DNA of 64,000 bases, taken from contig NZ_CP019304.1 in NCBI RefSeq assembly GCF_001969265.1, forward strand, positions 3,348,001 to 3,412,000. The letters are read 5' to 3'. Shown piece after piece: positions 52,873-61,899 of the stretch. The translations under genes were made by a program, and so were the position numbers. The stretch is from Arthrobacter sp. QXT-31. GTDB lineage: Bacteria; Actinomycetota; Actinomycetes; Actinomycetales; Micrococcaceae. The number at the start of each line of letters is the position of its first letter. The first letter of the stretch is position 1. Below the pieces are notes generated by a model. It was not told the DNA's origin and ran no database searches. It saw nothing but the letters and a program-made list of their open reading frames with translations.

Positions 52873-53519
52873 TAGAAAATTCCTCCTACGAAGCCAGGGG
52901 GCAGACTGAGGCCCAGAGCAGCCCCGAAGGCCAGTTGAATGATTGAGGAGAAGAGCAGGCCCACCCCGATGTCGAAGATCGGGCGGCGGCTGCCGAGGGC
53001 GTAGGCGACAAGCCAGAACAGCGCTGCCGCGCTGAGGATCCAGCCGAGTGCTTCCAGCAGCAGGACAAAGGCCATGACGCCGCCAACCAGCAGCCCGATG
53101 GTGCGCCAATCGGAATAGGTCTTCCAGGTCTTGCCGGGAGTCTGGGATGGTGCGGCGTCGTAGGCCGCGTCCTCTTCCTTCCCCAGGTGGCCGAGATCGT
53201 GCAGCATGTCGGCCGAGAACTGGCCGTGCCCGGGGTGGACGGTGTTGTCCGGGACGTTCGGCTTGCGGAGGATTTGGATGGCCAGCAGCGTGGCCGCCAG
53301 GTACAGCACGATGCAAACCAGGATGGGGAAGAACTGTGGCCCCGGGGCGGATTTGCCCTGCACGTTCATTGTCGCGGTGCCGACGGTGAGGAAGATGGCC
53401 ACTGCGTAGAGGACGGCTACAACGACGAACTCGCTGCGGCCTGTCCCGAAGCGGGCCTTTGCTTTGCCCACTGGCTTCATGCCGGATCCTGCTTCGGTTT
53501 GGTGCTGGGTGATGCTCAT
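52872..53519 (-). CDS. tctB: tripartite tricarboxylate transporter small permease
   Basis: 215-residue small membrane subunit of the TTT transporter with four helices (VVAVLYAVAIFLTV, FFPILVCIVLYLAATLLAIQIL, and two long C-terminal segments). GKSAPGPQFFPILV is characteristic. A longer than usual cytoplasmic loop (about 75-125) is present. It overlaps tctC by 4 bp and tctA by 1-2 bp. Confidence 0.88.
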   Translation of the reverse strand: MSITQHQTEAGSGMKPVGKAKARFGTGRSEFVVVAVLYAVAIFLTVGTATMNVQGKSAPGPQFFPILVCIVLYLAATLLAIQILRKPNVPDNTVHPGHGQFSADMLHDLGHLGKEEDAAYDAAPSQTPGKTWKTYSDWRTIGLLVGGVMAFVLLLEALGWILSAAALFWLVAYALGSRRPIFDIGVGLLFSSIIQLAFGAALGLSLPPGFVGGIF

Positions 53520-54496
53520 AGGCCGAGGTCCTTTACGATTTCTTGGGCCGTTGCAACTTCGTTGCTGATGAACTGCTGGAATTCGTCACCGGTTGAGAAT
53601 GTGTCGGTCCAGCTGTTGCGCTTCAGGGCTTCCTGCCAGTGCCCGGTGCTGCGCATCTCGGTGACGATCCTGATGAATTCCGCCTTCGCTTCGTCCGTGG
53701 TTCCGGGTGCGGCGACGAATCCCCGCCAGTTGGACATGGCAGCGTCGACACCCTGTTCCTTGAAGGTGGGAACGTCCACGCCTTCCAGTCGCTCCTCTGA
53801 GGAGATGGCCAGGGCACGCAGGGTGCCGGCCTCGATCTGGTCCCGGACCTCGTTGTAGCCGGACATGCCGGCGGCGGTGGTGTGGGACAGCAGGGAAGTG
53901 AGTGCTTCGCCGCCTCCGGAGTAGGCGATGTAGTTCACGTCCTTGGGGTCGATGCCGACGGTTTTGGCGACCATGGCGCTGAGCAGATGGTCGATCGAGC
54001 CCAGGGAGCCGCCGCCAATTGAGGTTCCTCCCGGGTCTTTTTTCCACGCCTCAAGGAAGTCATCAAGTGTCTGGAACTTGGAGTCGGCGGGAACCACCAG
54101 AGCCGCGTAGTCATCGGCCATCCGGGCAATGGGGACAGCGTCGGCCATTGATTCGGGATTGTCGCCGAGTTCGATGGCCCCCACCATCACGCCCCCGGTG
54201 ACCAGGAGGGCGTCTTCACGCCCTGGAGTCTGCACGAACTGGCTCAAGCCGATCGTTCCACCTGCCCCGGGAACGTTGACCACCTGTGGGTTATTGACAA
54301 CGCCGCCGCTCTTGAGCGCCTGCTGTCCTTCACGGGCAAACCCGTCCCAGCCGCCACCGGGTGCTGCGGGTGCGATCAGGGTGAGTTTATTCCGCGCCGT
54401 GCTCGTTCCGCCGGCCGTGCCGGCATTGATGAACGCGAGCACGGCCACGACAGCAACGACCAGGCCGAACATTGCACTGCGTAGGGGGATTTTCAT
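53516..54496 (-). CDS. tctC: tripartite tricarboxylate transporter substrate-binding protein
   Basis: 326-residue extracytoplasmic solute receptor (Bug/TctC family). Signal peptide or anchor (MFGLVVAVVAVLAFINAG), then LTLIAPAAPGGGWDGFAREGQQAL (the ligand-loop motif), PGAGGTIGLSQFVQT and GSIDHLLSAMVAKTVG. It delivers di- or tricarboxylates to TctAB. No lipobox Cys is apparent. First gene of the operon, divergent from the TcuA-like gene with which it probably shares regulation. Confidence 0.92.
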   Translation of the reverse strand: MKIPLRSAMFGLVVAVVAVLAFINAGTAGGTSTARNKLTLIAPAAPGGGWDGFAREGQQALKSGGVVNNPQVVNVPGAGGTIGLSQFVQTPGREDALLVTGGVMVGAIELGDNPESMADAVPIARMADDYAALVVPADSKFQTLDDFLEAWKKDPGGTSIGGGSLGSIDHLLSAMVAKTVGIDPKDVNYIAYSGGGEALTSLLSHTTAAGMSGYNEVRDQIEAGTLRALAISSEERLEGVDVPTFKEQGVDAAMSNWRGFVAAPGTTDEAKAEFIRIVTEMRSTGHWQEALKRNSWTDTFSTGDEFQQFISNEVATAQEIVKDLGL

Positions 54497-54594
54497 AGTT
54501 CTCGTTCCGTAACGACGTTGTTGGGCGGTGCGAAAAGTACTGTGCCGAAGACTCGTCCCCGGGCAAAGCCGTGCAGGGATCGCAAGTATTCATC

Positions 54595-54702
54595 AGCATA
54601 CCTTTGTACACAATGAAGTACAGTTATACCTGTGATGGCTATCACTGGCAACTTCTCCCTAGTAGAAACCTCTATTGCACCTTTGCATACCGTTGTATAC
54701 AG
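54595..54702. promoter_or_regulatory. two copies of a GntR-type operator in the tctC/tcuA divergent region
   Basis: GCATACCTTTGTACACAA (54596-54613) and GCATACCGTTGTATACAG (54685-54702) are two near-identical 18-mers. Each holds a TnGTnnACnA-type core, the usual target of FCD-subfamily GntR proteins. One lies on the tctC side and the other just before the tcuA-like gene. The GntR gene at 56300 is the obvious binder. Confidence 0.6.
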
Positions 54703-54735
54703 TTGGATTCACCGACCCACTGAAAGGACCTATGG

Positions 54736-56229
54736 ATGTCTATTGGTAACGAAGCCAGGACCGAGAGCTTAGCCAGCGCTGACGTGATTGTGGTGGGCGG
54801 CGGAAACGCCGGATTCACCGCAGCGCACGCGGCGGCAGTGCGGGGGCGGAAGGTCATTCTGCTCGAAAAGGGCAGCGAGGACATGGGGGGCGGGAACAGC
54901 TTTTACACCGCCGGCGCCACACGCATCGCCCACAGCGGCCTCGCTGATCTGCTGGACTGGGTGGAACCGGACGAGCGGCATGACCGCACGGAAGTACCGC
55001 CGTACTCGGCCGATGAATACGCCGCTGACCTTGCGAAGGTCACGGAAGGCCGCAATGACCCGGACCTGACGAAGGTGCTGGTTGAGGAATCCCAGCCGAC
55101 GCTGCGCTGGCTCAACAGTCTGGGCCTGAAGTACCGCCTGATGTATGAACGCCAGGCCTATGAACGCACGGACGGCTCCTTCCTGTTCTGGGGCGGCCTT
55201 CACGTGGGCAACGTCGGCGGAGGCGAAGGACTAATCGCTGACCACACCCGGGTGGCGGCCGAGCTGGGCATCGAGGTGCGCTACGGCCATGCCGCGAAAA
55301 GCCTCGTGCTGGAGAACGGCCGCGTCACCGGCGTCGCGGTCGAAACAGCTGACGGGGAGGTGCGCCTGAGCGCAGAGTCGGTTATTCTCACGGCCGGCGG
55401 CTTCGAGTCAGACCCCGAGTGGCGACGGGAGCACTTGGGGGAAGGGTGGGAAAACGCCAAGGTCAGGGGCACTCCGTACAACACCGGCGACATGATCGCT
55501 GCGGCGCTGGAAGTCGGCGCCACCAAGGGCGGCGACTGGAGAACGTGTCACAGCGTGCAGTGGGACGCCTTCACCCCCACGAACGAGAGCAACCGGGAGC
55601 TTACCAACAGGCTGACCCGTCAGAGCTACCCCCTGGGCATCATCGTGAACGCCGAGGGCAGGCGTTTCCTGGACGAGGGAGCAGACTTCCGGAACTACAC
55701 CTACGCCAAGTACGGCAAGGAAATTCTGAAGCAGCCCGGGTCAGTGGCGTACCAGATTTTTGACGCAACCCTCCGGCCGATGCTCCGCACCGAAGAATAC
55801 GACATGCCAGGCATATCCGTGGAAGTTGCCGACACTCTCGAAGAACTGGCAACCAAGATCGGCATCGACCCTGAGAAACTGTCAAAGACCGTGAGTGACT
55901 TCAACAACTCCATCGACCGCAACGTCACCTTTGACCCCAATGTCAAAGACGGGCGCGCCGCGGCAACGGAGCCGGTCAAGAGTAACTGGGCCGCCCCCAT
56001 CGAAACCGGGCCCTTCTACGCCTACGGCGTCACCTGTGGCATCACCTTTACGTTCGGCGGCATCAAGGCCGACACCCACGGACGAGTCCTCGGCGCTGAC
56101 GGCAAACACATCGAGGGCCTTTTCGTAGCCGGCGAAATGCTGGGCGGCCTGTTCAGCACCAACTACCCAGGTGGTAGCGGGCTTGCTGCCGGATGCGTCT
56201 TCGGGCGACGGGCGGGAACTCTGGCGTAA
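54736..56229 (+). CDS. tcuA: FAD-dependent tricarballylate dehydrogenase-like flavoprotein
   Basis: 497 residues, fumarate-reductase/succinate-dehydrogenase flavoprotein superfamily. FAD motif DVIVVGGGNAGFTAAHAAAVRGRKVILLEKG at the N-terminus; MGGGNSFYTAGATRIAH is typical of TcuA, which oxidises tricarballylate to cis-aconitate. The C-terminus has GPFYAYGVTCGITFTFGGIKADTHGRVL and GLFSTNYPGGSGLAAGCVFGRRAG. The divergent TctCBA importer fits this role. TcuB (electron acceptor) is absent here. AAGGACC precedes the ATG. The substrate is inferred. Confidence 0.8.
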   Translation: MSIGNEARTESLASADVIVVGGGNAGFTAAHAAAVRGRKVILLEKGSEDMGGGNSFYTAGATRIAHSGLADLLDWVEPDERHDRTEVPPYSADEYAADLAKVTEGRNDPDLTKVLVEESQPTLRWLNSLGLKYRLMYERQAYERTDGSFLFWGGLHVGNVGGGEGLIADHTRVAAELGIEVRYGHAAKSLVLENGRVTGVAVETADGEVRLSAESVILTAGGFESDPEWRREHLGEGWENAKVRGTPYNTGDMIAAALEVGATKGGDWRTCHSVQWDAFTPTNESNRELTNRLTRQSYPLGIIVNAEGRRFLDEGADFRNYTYAKYGKEILKQPGSVAYQIFDATLRPMLRTEEYDMPGISVEVADTLEELATKIGIDPEKLSKTVSDFNNSIDRNVTFDPNVKDGRAAATEPVKSNWAAPIETGPFYAYGVTCGITFTFGGIKADTHGRVLGADGKHIEGLFVAGEMLGGLFSTNYPGGSGLAAGCVFGRRAGTLA

Positions 56230-56299
56230 AGTTGCTTCGAACACGCCGCCGCAGCGGCACGTGAGCACTGTTCAGCCCCATTTTCCAAGGACCAGTCAA

Positions 56300-56992
56300 G
56301 TGACGGATACAGCATCAGCCCCACGCGTGGATGGCGAAACCATCTTCCTGACACTGCGCGGCGAAATCCTGGCCGGAGTCCATCAACCCGGAACCGCCAT
56401 CCGGGAAACGTCACTAGCTGAACGCTTCGGCGTCTCCCGTACACCCGTACGGGAGGCGCTGTCGCGACTCCAGCACGAGCGTCTCCTTGAGCGGGTAGCT
56501 AGGGGTCTGCAGGTTCCACAGGTAGACCCGCAGCAGGTCATTCAGATCTATGACATGCGCATCCTCCTCGAGGAAGAAGCCGCGCGGCAAGCAGCCAAAG
56601 CCCGTCAGTTCCCGGACCTCATGCGGCTCGAGGCCCTGCTGCAGCGCGATAGGCAACTTCAGGACCCGGACGACCACACCAGAATCACAACAAACCTCGA
56701 GTTCCATGCGGCCATGTGGAACTGCGCTCACAACGCGGTCCTCAGGGACCTTCTGGACCGGCTGTCAACGCACCTGATCCACGCGCCCCGGTCCACGCTC
56801 TCCACAGGAAACCGCTGGGCCGAATCTTTGGATGAGCACGAGGCACTAATTCATGCCATCGAACAGCAAGACAGCGATGCGGCCGGAAAAATTGCCCGCC
56901 AGCACATGGAAACGGCGCGTACCCTGCGCTTGCAACTGCTCCGAGAGACGGCCCTGCAACATCCGCTGGCAGACCACCGGTCCCAGCGGTAG
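56300..56992 (+). CDS. GntR family transcriptional regulator (FCD subfamily)
   Basis: 230 residues from GTG 56300, which has AAGGA nine bases upstream; the longer frame from 56171 overlaps the tcuA 3' end. N-terminal winged helix (AIRETSLAERFGVSRTPVREALSRLQHERLLERV) and FCD effector domain (DMRILLEEEAARQAAKA .. NLEFHAAMWNCAHN .. DEHEALIHAIEQQDSDAAGKIARQHM) with the metal/acid-binding His and Asp pattern. It is the likely regulator of tctCBA and tcuA. This differs from the LysR-type regulator of the Salmonella tcu locus. Confidence 0.9.
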   Translation: MTDTASAPRVDGETIFLTLRGEILAGVHQPGTAIRETSLAERFGVSRTPVREALSRLQHERLLERVARGLQVPQVDPQQVIQIYDMRILLEEEAARQAAKARQFPDLMRLEALLQRDRQLQDPDDHTRITTNLEFHAAMWNCAHNAVLRDLLDRLSTHLIHAPRSTLSTGNRWAESLDEHEALIHAIEQQDSDAAGKIARQHMETARTLRLQLLRETALQHPLADHRSQR

Positions 56993-57288
56993 CGCTGACC
57001 CCTCCGGGCGGCAGAAACGGCCATAATCCGGGGGAACCGTTTTATTGACTGCCGGAACCCGTTCCGGCATGCGTGAGCCCTGATCCTGCATGCCTTCGCA
57101 ACAGCAGCCCGAAAGTCGGGCGCAGGACAAGGCCAACGCGTGGGAGGCGGGGCGGCTCCAATGTTGCCCTGCCTCCTCCAACTCACACACGCCCGGCTGC
57201 AACACCGCAGAACCTGGACGATCCTGATCTGTGGGAGAGTGTCCCGTCAGGAGCGTCCCAGTTTAAAGACGACTGACCCCGGTACTCC
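56993..57288. other. intergenic region with a short palindrome
   Basis: No gene seen. A 20-bp palindrome with two central bases (TGCCGGAACCCGTTCCGGCA, 57050-57069) lies about 60 bp after the GntR stop and may be a terminator or operator. Confidence 0.4.
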
Positions 57289-58928
<1,640 letters not shown>

Positions 58929-58938
58929 TTATTGAGCC

Positions 58939-59436
58939 ATGTCTATTGTAAGTCGATTGGTCCTCCCGCTTCGGGTCCTGCTGGTGATGGTGTTCCTCGG
59001 GCTGCTGGTGGCCCAGGTGATGTCGTTCCCCGGCGAGTTTCTCTTCACCCGCGAGGAGGGGCCGCGGATGGATCCGTGGCGCTGGCCCATGCTCCTGTTT
59101 TTCGAGCTGGAAGCCGTGTGCCTGCAGGTTGTGATCGTGTGCATCTGGCGGCTGCTGACCCTGGTCCAGCGCGGCCGGATCTTCACCCCGGCCTCGCTGC
59201 GGTGGGTGGACGTGATCATGTGGGCGTTCGTCTCGGCGTGGCTGCTGCTGGCGGTCATGGCAGGATCCCTCATCTCGTACATCTACTTCACCCCCGAACT
59301 GCGCGACCCCGGACTGCCTGCGGTGCTGATCGGCATCACGCTGATTGGTGCGGTGCTGGTTCTGCTGATCGTGGTGCTGCGCGATCTGCTGCGGCAGGCG
59401 ACGTCACTGCAGGCCGACATGGAAGGGGTGATCTGA
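58939..59436 (+). CDS. DUF2975 membrane protein
   Basis: 165 residues with four helices (LVLPLRVLLVMVFLGLLVAQV, LFFELEAVCLQVVIVCIWRLL, DVIMWAFVSAWLLLAVMAGSLISYI, AVLIGITLIGAVLVLLIVVLRDLL). The motif LVQRGRIFTPASLRWVDVI is typical of DUF2975. It overlaps the following XRE gene by 1 bp (TGATG). This two-gene pair is widespread in Gram-positives; its role is not established. Confidence 0.85.
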   Translation: MSIVSRLVLPLRVLLVMVFLGLLVAQVMSFPGEFLFTREEGPRMDPWRWPMLLFFELEAVCLQVVIVCIWRLLTLVQRGRIFTPASLRWVDVIMWAFVSAWLLLAVMAGSLISYIYFTPELRDPGLPAVLIGITLIGAVLVLLIVVLRDLLRQATSLQADMEGVI

Positions 59437-59720
59437 TGGCAATCGTGGTGCGCATCGACGTCGAACTCGCCAAACGCAAGATGAGCGTGGGGGAGTTTGC
59501 CGAGCGGGTGGGGATCACCCCCGCCAACGTGGCGGTGCTGAAGAACGGCCGGGCCAAGGCGGTCCGATTCAGCACGCTGGATGCGATGTGCCGGGTCCTG
59601 AACTGCCAGGCGGGCGACCTGCTCGAGTGGGTCGACGACGGCCCTGCCGGCGATGCTGCTGCCGATGGAACGGGGACGGGCGGCGATCCGGCGGCGGGCG
59701 GCGATCCGGGGGAGGGCTAA
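59436..59720 (+). CDS. XRE-family regulator (YozG-like), partner of DUF2975
   Basis: 94 residues. HTH of the Cro/C1 type covers about residues 3-65 (VRIDVELAKRKMSVGEFAERVGITPANVAVLKNGRAKAVRFSTLDAMCRVLNCQAGDLLEW). The tail is Gly/Asp/Ala-rich. Starts by TGATG overlap with the DUF2975 gene, so the two are coupled. It probably regulates its own operon. Confidence 0.88.
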   Translation: MAIVVRIDVELAKRKMSVGEFAERVGITPANVAVLKNGRAKAVRFSTLDAMCRVLNCQAGDLLEWVDDGPAGDAAADGTGTGGDPAAGGDPGEG

Positions 59721-60136
59721 GACCCGCGGGGCACTCTGTCCGGGTGCACCATGTCACCGAATCCGTGCACCATCCAGCGGCCGTGGTCCGGACGCCACAC
59801 GAGCGTGATCAGCAGCGGGTCGTCCAGTGCTGCGGGAGGTGTCAGGGCCATATGTGCCTGGGCTTCGCGGATGACGCGCATATAACAGACGTCCAGGTCG
59901 CCGTGGGCGTAGACAGCTTCCTGCAGCATGCCGGGGTCTTCGATGGAGTCCAGCAGGGCGGCGGCGATTTCGAAGGATCCCCACAGGGGCCGCGACTCCG
60001 GGGTGACGATCAGGTGCAGGTCGTCCAGGTTCCTTGCCCTGTCGTGCAGCGCCCTGAAGAACCAGTATCCGATCCGGCGTGGATCGTCAGCTATCTCCTG
60101 CGATTCTTCCGACTCCAGGTCAAAGTCCCTAGTCAT
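59717..60136 (-). CDS. conserved hypothetical protein, 139 residues
   Basis: Acidic soluble protein with no signal peptide. Sequence features: SEESQEIADDPRRIGYWFFRALHDRARNLDDLHLIVTPES and LITLVWRPDHGRWMVHGFGDMVHP. Overlaps the end of the XRE gene by 4 bp in convergent orientation and is divergent from arsR. No family recognised. Confidence 0.65.
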   Translation of the reverse strand: MTRDFDLESEESQEIADDPRRIGYWFFRALHDRARNLDDLHLIVTPESRPLWGSFEIAAALLDSIEDPGMLQEAVYAHGDLDVCYMRVIREAQAHMALTPPAALDDPLLITLVWRPDHGRWMVHGFGDMVHPDRVPRGS

Positions 60137-60192
60137 GGCATAAAGCTACTCGCGGGACAGTGCGCTGGCGAGAGGTTGGCACGGTAACGGTC

Positions 60193-60237
60193 TTGCATCA
60201 AACATAGACGAGTGTAAATATTTATATGTGTCTATGT
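60193..60237 (+). promoter_or_regulatory. arsR promoter and long imperfect palindrome covering the start codon
   Basis: TTGCAT at 60193 and TAAATA at 60215 are 16 bp apart. A 36-bp imperfect palindrome (60202-60237) has perfect 8-bp outer arms, ACATAGAC and GTCTATGT, and a symmetric AAATATTT centre. It overlaps the -10 and the arsR start codon, so ArsR bound here would block its own transcription. Predicted transcription start coincides with GTG 60228, suggesting a leaderless mRNA. Confidence 0.6.
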
Positions 60238-60584
60238 CTTTGGAGCTGACCCCGGTCCAGACGGTCGCCTGCTGCTCGCCCCTGGCGCGGGAGCCTTTGT
60301 CCGAGAACGAGGCGGCGCAGATCGCCCCGCTGCTGAAGGCGCTGGCCGATCCGGTCCGGCTGCGGCTGATGTCCCTGGTCGCCTCGCACGAGGGCGGCGA
60401 GGCGTGCGTCTGCGACCTGAACGACGCCTTCGAGCTCTCGCAGCCGACCATCAGCCACCACCTGAAGCTCCTGCACGAGGTGGGTTTGCTGGACCGTGAG
60501 AAGCGCGGAGTCTGGGTCTACTACCGTGCCCGGACCGAGGCGCTGCAGAGCCTCGCGGCTCTGATTGGGGGACAGGCCAAATGA
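60228..60584 (+). CDS. arsR: ArsR family arsenic-responsive repressor
   Basis: 118 residues. Winged-helix domain with LLKALADPVRLRLMSLVASHEGGEACVCDLNDAFELSQPTISHHLKLLHEVGLLDREKRG. A vicinal cysteine pair lies at residues 15-16 (VACCSPL) and further cysteines in ACVCDL; the CC near residue 15 matches the As(III) site of the corynebacterial ArsR type. Start at GTG 60228 or ATG 60234, both inside the operator palindrome. First gene of the ars operon, overlapping the channel gene by 4 bp. Confidence 0.92.
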   Translation: MSMSLELTPVQTVACCSPLAREPLSENEAAQIAPLLKALADPVRLRLMSLVASHEGGEACVCDLNDAFELSQPTISHHLKLLHEVGLLDREKRGVWVYYRARTEALQSLAALIGGQAK

Positions 60585-61279
60585 GCATCCTCGCCCGCCG
60601 GGCCGCGGCCGAGGTCATCGGCACCGCCTTTCTGGTGATGGCCGTCGTCGGGTCCGGTGTGATGGCCACGCGGCTGTCCCCGGACGACGTCGGGCTGCAG
60701 CTTTTGCAGAATAGCCTCGCCACGGGCGCCGCCCTGGTGGCGCTGATTGTCGCCCTGCAGCCGGTCTCGGCCTCCTTCAACCCGGTGGTGACGCTGGTTG
60801 AGCGGGCCCTGGGCATGCTCGACACCAGGACGGCAGCGGGACTGGTCGGCGCCCAGTTCGCCGGCGGTCTGGCCGGCACCATCGCCGCGAACCTGATGTT
60901 CGGCCTGGACGCGGTCACCGTCTCCACGCAGGAACGCACCGGCGCGGGGCTGTGGCTGGGCGAGGTCATCGCCACAGTAGGGCTGCTGCTGGTCGTCTTC
61001 GGCGCCGTCCGGTCCGGCCGGGCGGACCGGGTGGCGTTCGCCGTCGGCGGCTACATCGCCGCGGCGTACTGGTTCACCAGCTCCACCAGCTTCGCCAATC
61101 CCGCGGTGACCCTAGCCAGAACTGTCACTGACAGCTTTACCGGCATCGCGCCGTCGTCGGTACCGGCATTCATCCTGGCCCAACTGCTCGGTGGCGCCGC
61201 CGGCTATGTCCTGGTCCGTTTCCTTTACCCGACTCTCGCAACCTCCGCCGTCGAGGCCGACCGAAAGGTGCTCTCATGA
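60581..61279 (+). CDS. MIP/aquaporin-type channel of the ars operon (AqpS-like)
   Basis: 232 residues, six helices plus two half-helices. The pore motifs are NPV (VSASFNPVVTL) and NPA (STSFANPAVTLART), so the first is a variant of NPA. Family opening AAAEVIGTAFLVMAVVGSG. Channels of this type in ars operons (AqpS of Sinorhizobium) let arsenite formed by ArsC leave the cell down its gradient, replacing ArsB/Acr3. It overlaps both arsR and arsC by 4 bp, implying coupled translation. Confidence 0.88.
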   Translation: MSILARRAAAEVIGTAFLVMAVVGSGVMATRLSPDDVGLQLLQNSLATGAALVALIVALQPVSASFNPVVTLVERALGMLDTRTAAGLVGAQFAGGLAGTIAANLMFGLDAVTVSTQERTGAGLWLGEVIATVGLLLVVFGAVRSGRADRVAFAVGGYIAAAYWFTSSTSFANPAVTLARTVTDSFTGIAPSSVPAFILAQLLGGAAGYVLVRFLYPTLATSAVEADRKVLS

Positions 61280-61686
61280 GCCAGAAGCCCTCCGTCCTGT
61301 TCGTCTGCGTCCACAACGCCGGCCGCTCCCAGATGGCCGCGGCGTTCCTCACCACGCTGTCCCGGGGCGCGATCGAGGTCCGCTCCGCCGGGTCCCAGCC
61401 CGCCGAGAAGGTGAACCCGGCCGCGGTGCAGGCCATGGCCGAGGTGGGCATCGACATGTCCGCCGAGATCCCCAAGGTCCTCACCACCGAGGCGGTGCAG
61501 GACTCCGACGTCGTGATCACCATGGGCTGCGGCGATGAGTGCCCCTATTTCCCGGGCAAGCGCTATGAGGACTGGGTCCTGGAAGACCCGGCCGGCAAGG
61601 GCGTCGAGTCCGTCCGGCCCATCCGCGACGAGATCAAAACCCGGGTCGAGGCCCTGATCGCCTCCCTGACCCCGGCCACCGCATAA
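61276..61686 (+). CDS. arsC: arsenate reductase, low-molecular-weight phosphatase type
   Basis: 136 residues. The catalytic P-loop CVHNAGRSQMAAAF (C-x5-R-S) follows SVLFVCV at the N-terminus. MGCGDECPYFPGKRYEDWVLEDPAGK contains the conserved DP acid and the additional cysteines found in ArsC of the thioredoxin- or mycothiol-linked type. It reduces arsenate to arsenite, the substrate for the neighbouring channel. Starts by ATGA overlap with the channel gene. Confidence 0.93.
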   Translation: MSQKPSVLFVCVHNAGRSQMAAAFLTTLSRGAIEVRSAGSQPAEKVNPAAVQAMAEVGIDMSAEIPKVLTTEAVQDSDVVITMGCGDECPYFPGKRYEDWVLEDPAGKGVESVRPIRDEIKTRVEALIASLTPATA

Positions 61687-61716
61687 ACCAACCCGCCAGG
61701 GGAGGGGGTGACACAC

Positions 61717-61773
61717 ATGAACACCGGCTGCTGCGACGACGACTGCTGTGACGACGGACAGGGCTGCTGCTGA
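61717..61773 (+). CDS. 18-residue cysteine-rich peptide in the ars operon
   Basis: ATG 61717 encodes MNTGCCDDDCCDDGQGCC and a stop. Six of 18 residues are cysteine, in three adjacent pairs separated by acidic and Gly residues. A strong GGGGAGGGGG ribosome site lies 8-10 bases upstream; an in-frame GTG at 61708 would add VTH. It lies 30 bp after arsC on the same strand. Vicinal cysteines are the classic ligand for As(III), so a metallothionein-like arsenite chelator or carrier is the natural guess. It is too short for ordinary gene calling. No family known to me. Confidence 0.65.
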   Translation: MNTGCCDDDCCDDGQGCC

Positions 61774-61791
61774 CTGCCCTCCCGCTTTCCT

Positions 61792-61859
61792 GCCCAACTA
61801 ACTCGCAGTTGTAGTCGTTTTGGGCCCTCAAAACGACTACAACTGCGAGTTAGTTGGGC
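61792..61859. repeat. 31-bp perfect inverted repeat between the Cys-rich peptide and the ArsO-like gene
   Basis: The arms 61792-61822 and 61829-61859 are exact reverse complements around a 6-base loop (GGCCCT). The left arm begins GCCCAACTAACTCGCAGTTG. There is no T-run. It sits 18 bp after the tiny gene and 40 bp before the next. Such near-identical long palindromes look like dispersed mobile hairpins; here it may also attenuate or stabilise the ars mRNA. Confidence 0.85.
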
Positions 61860-61899
61860 TCCCAGCCGCCGAACTCACTCCTACACGAAAGTGGACAGC

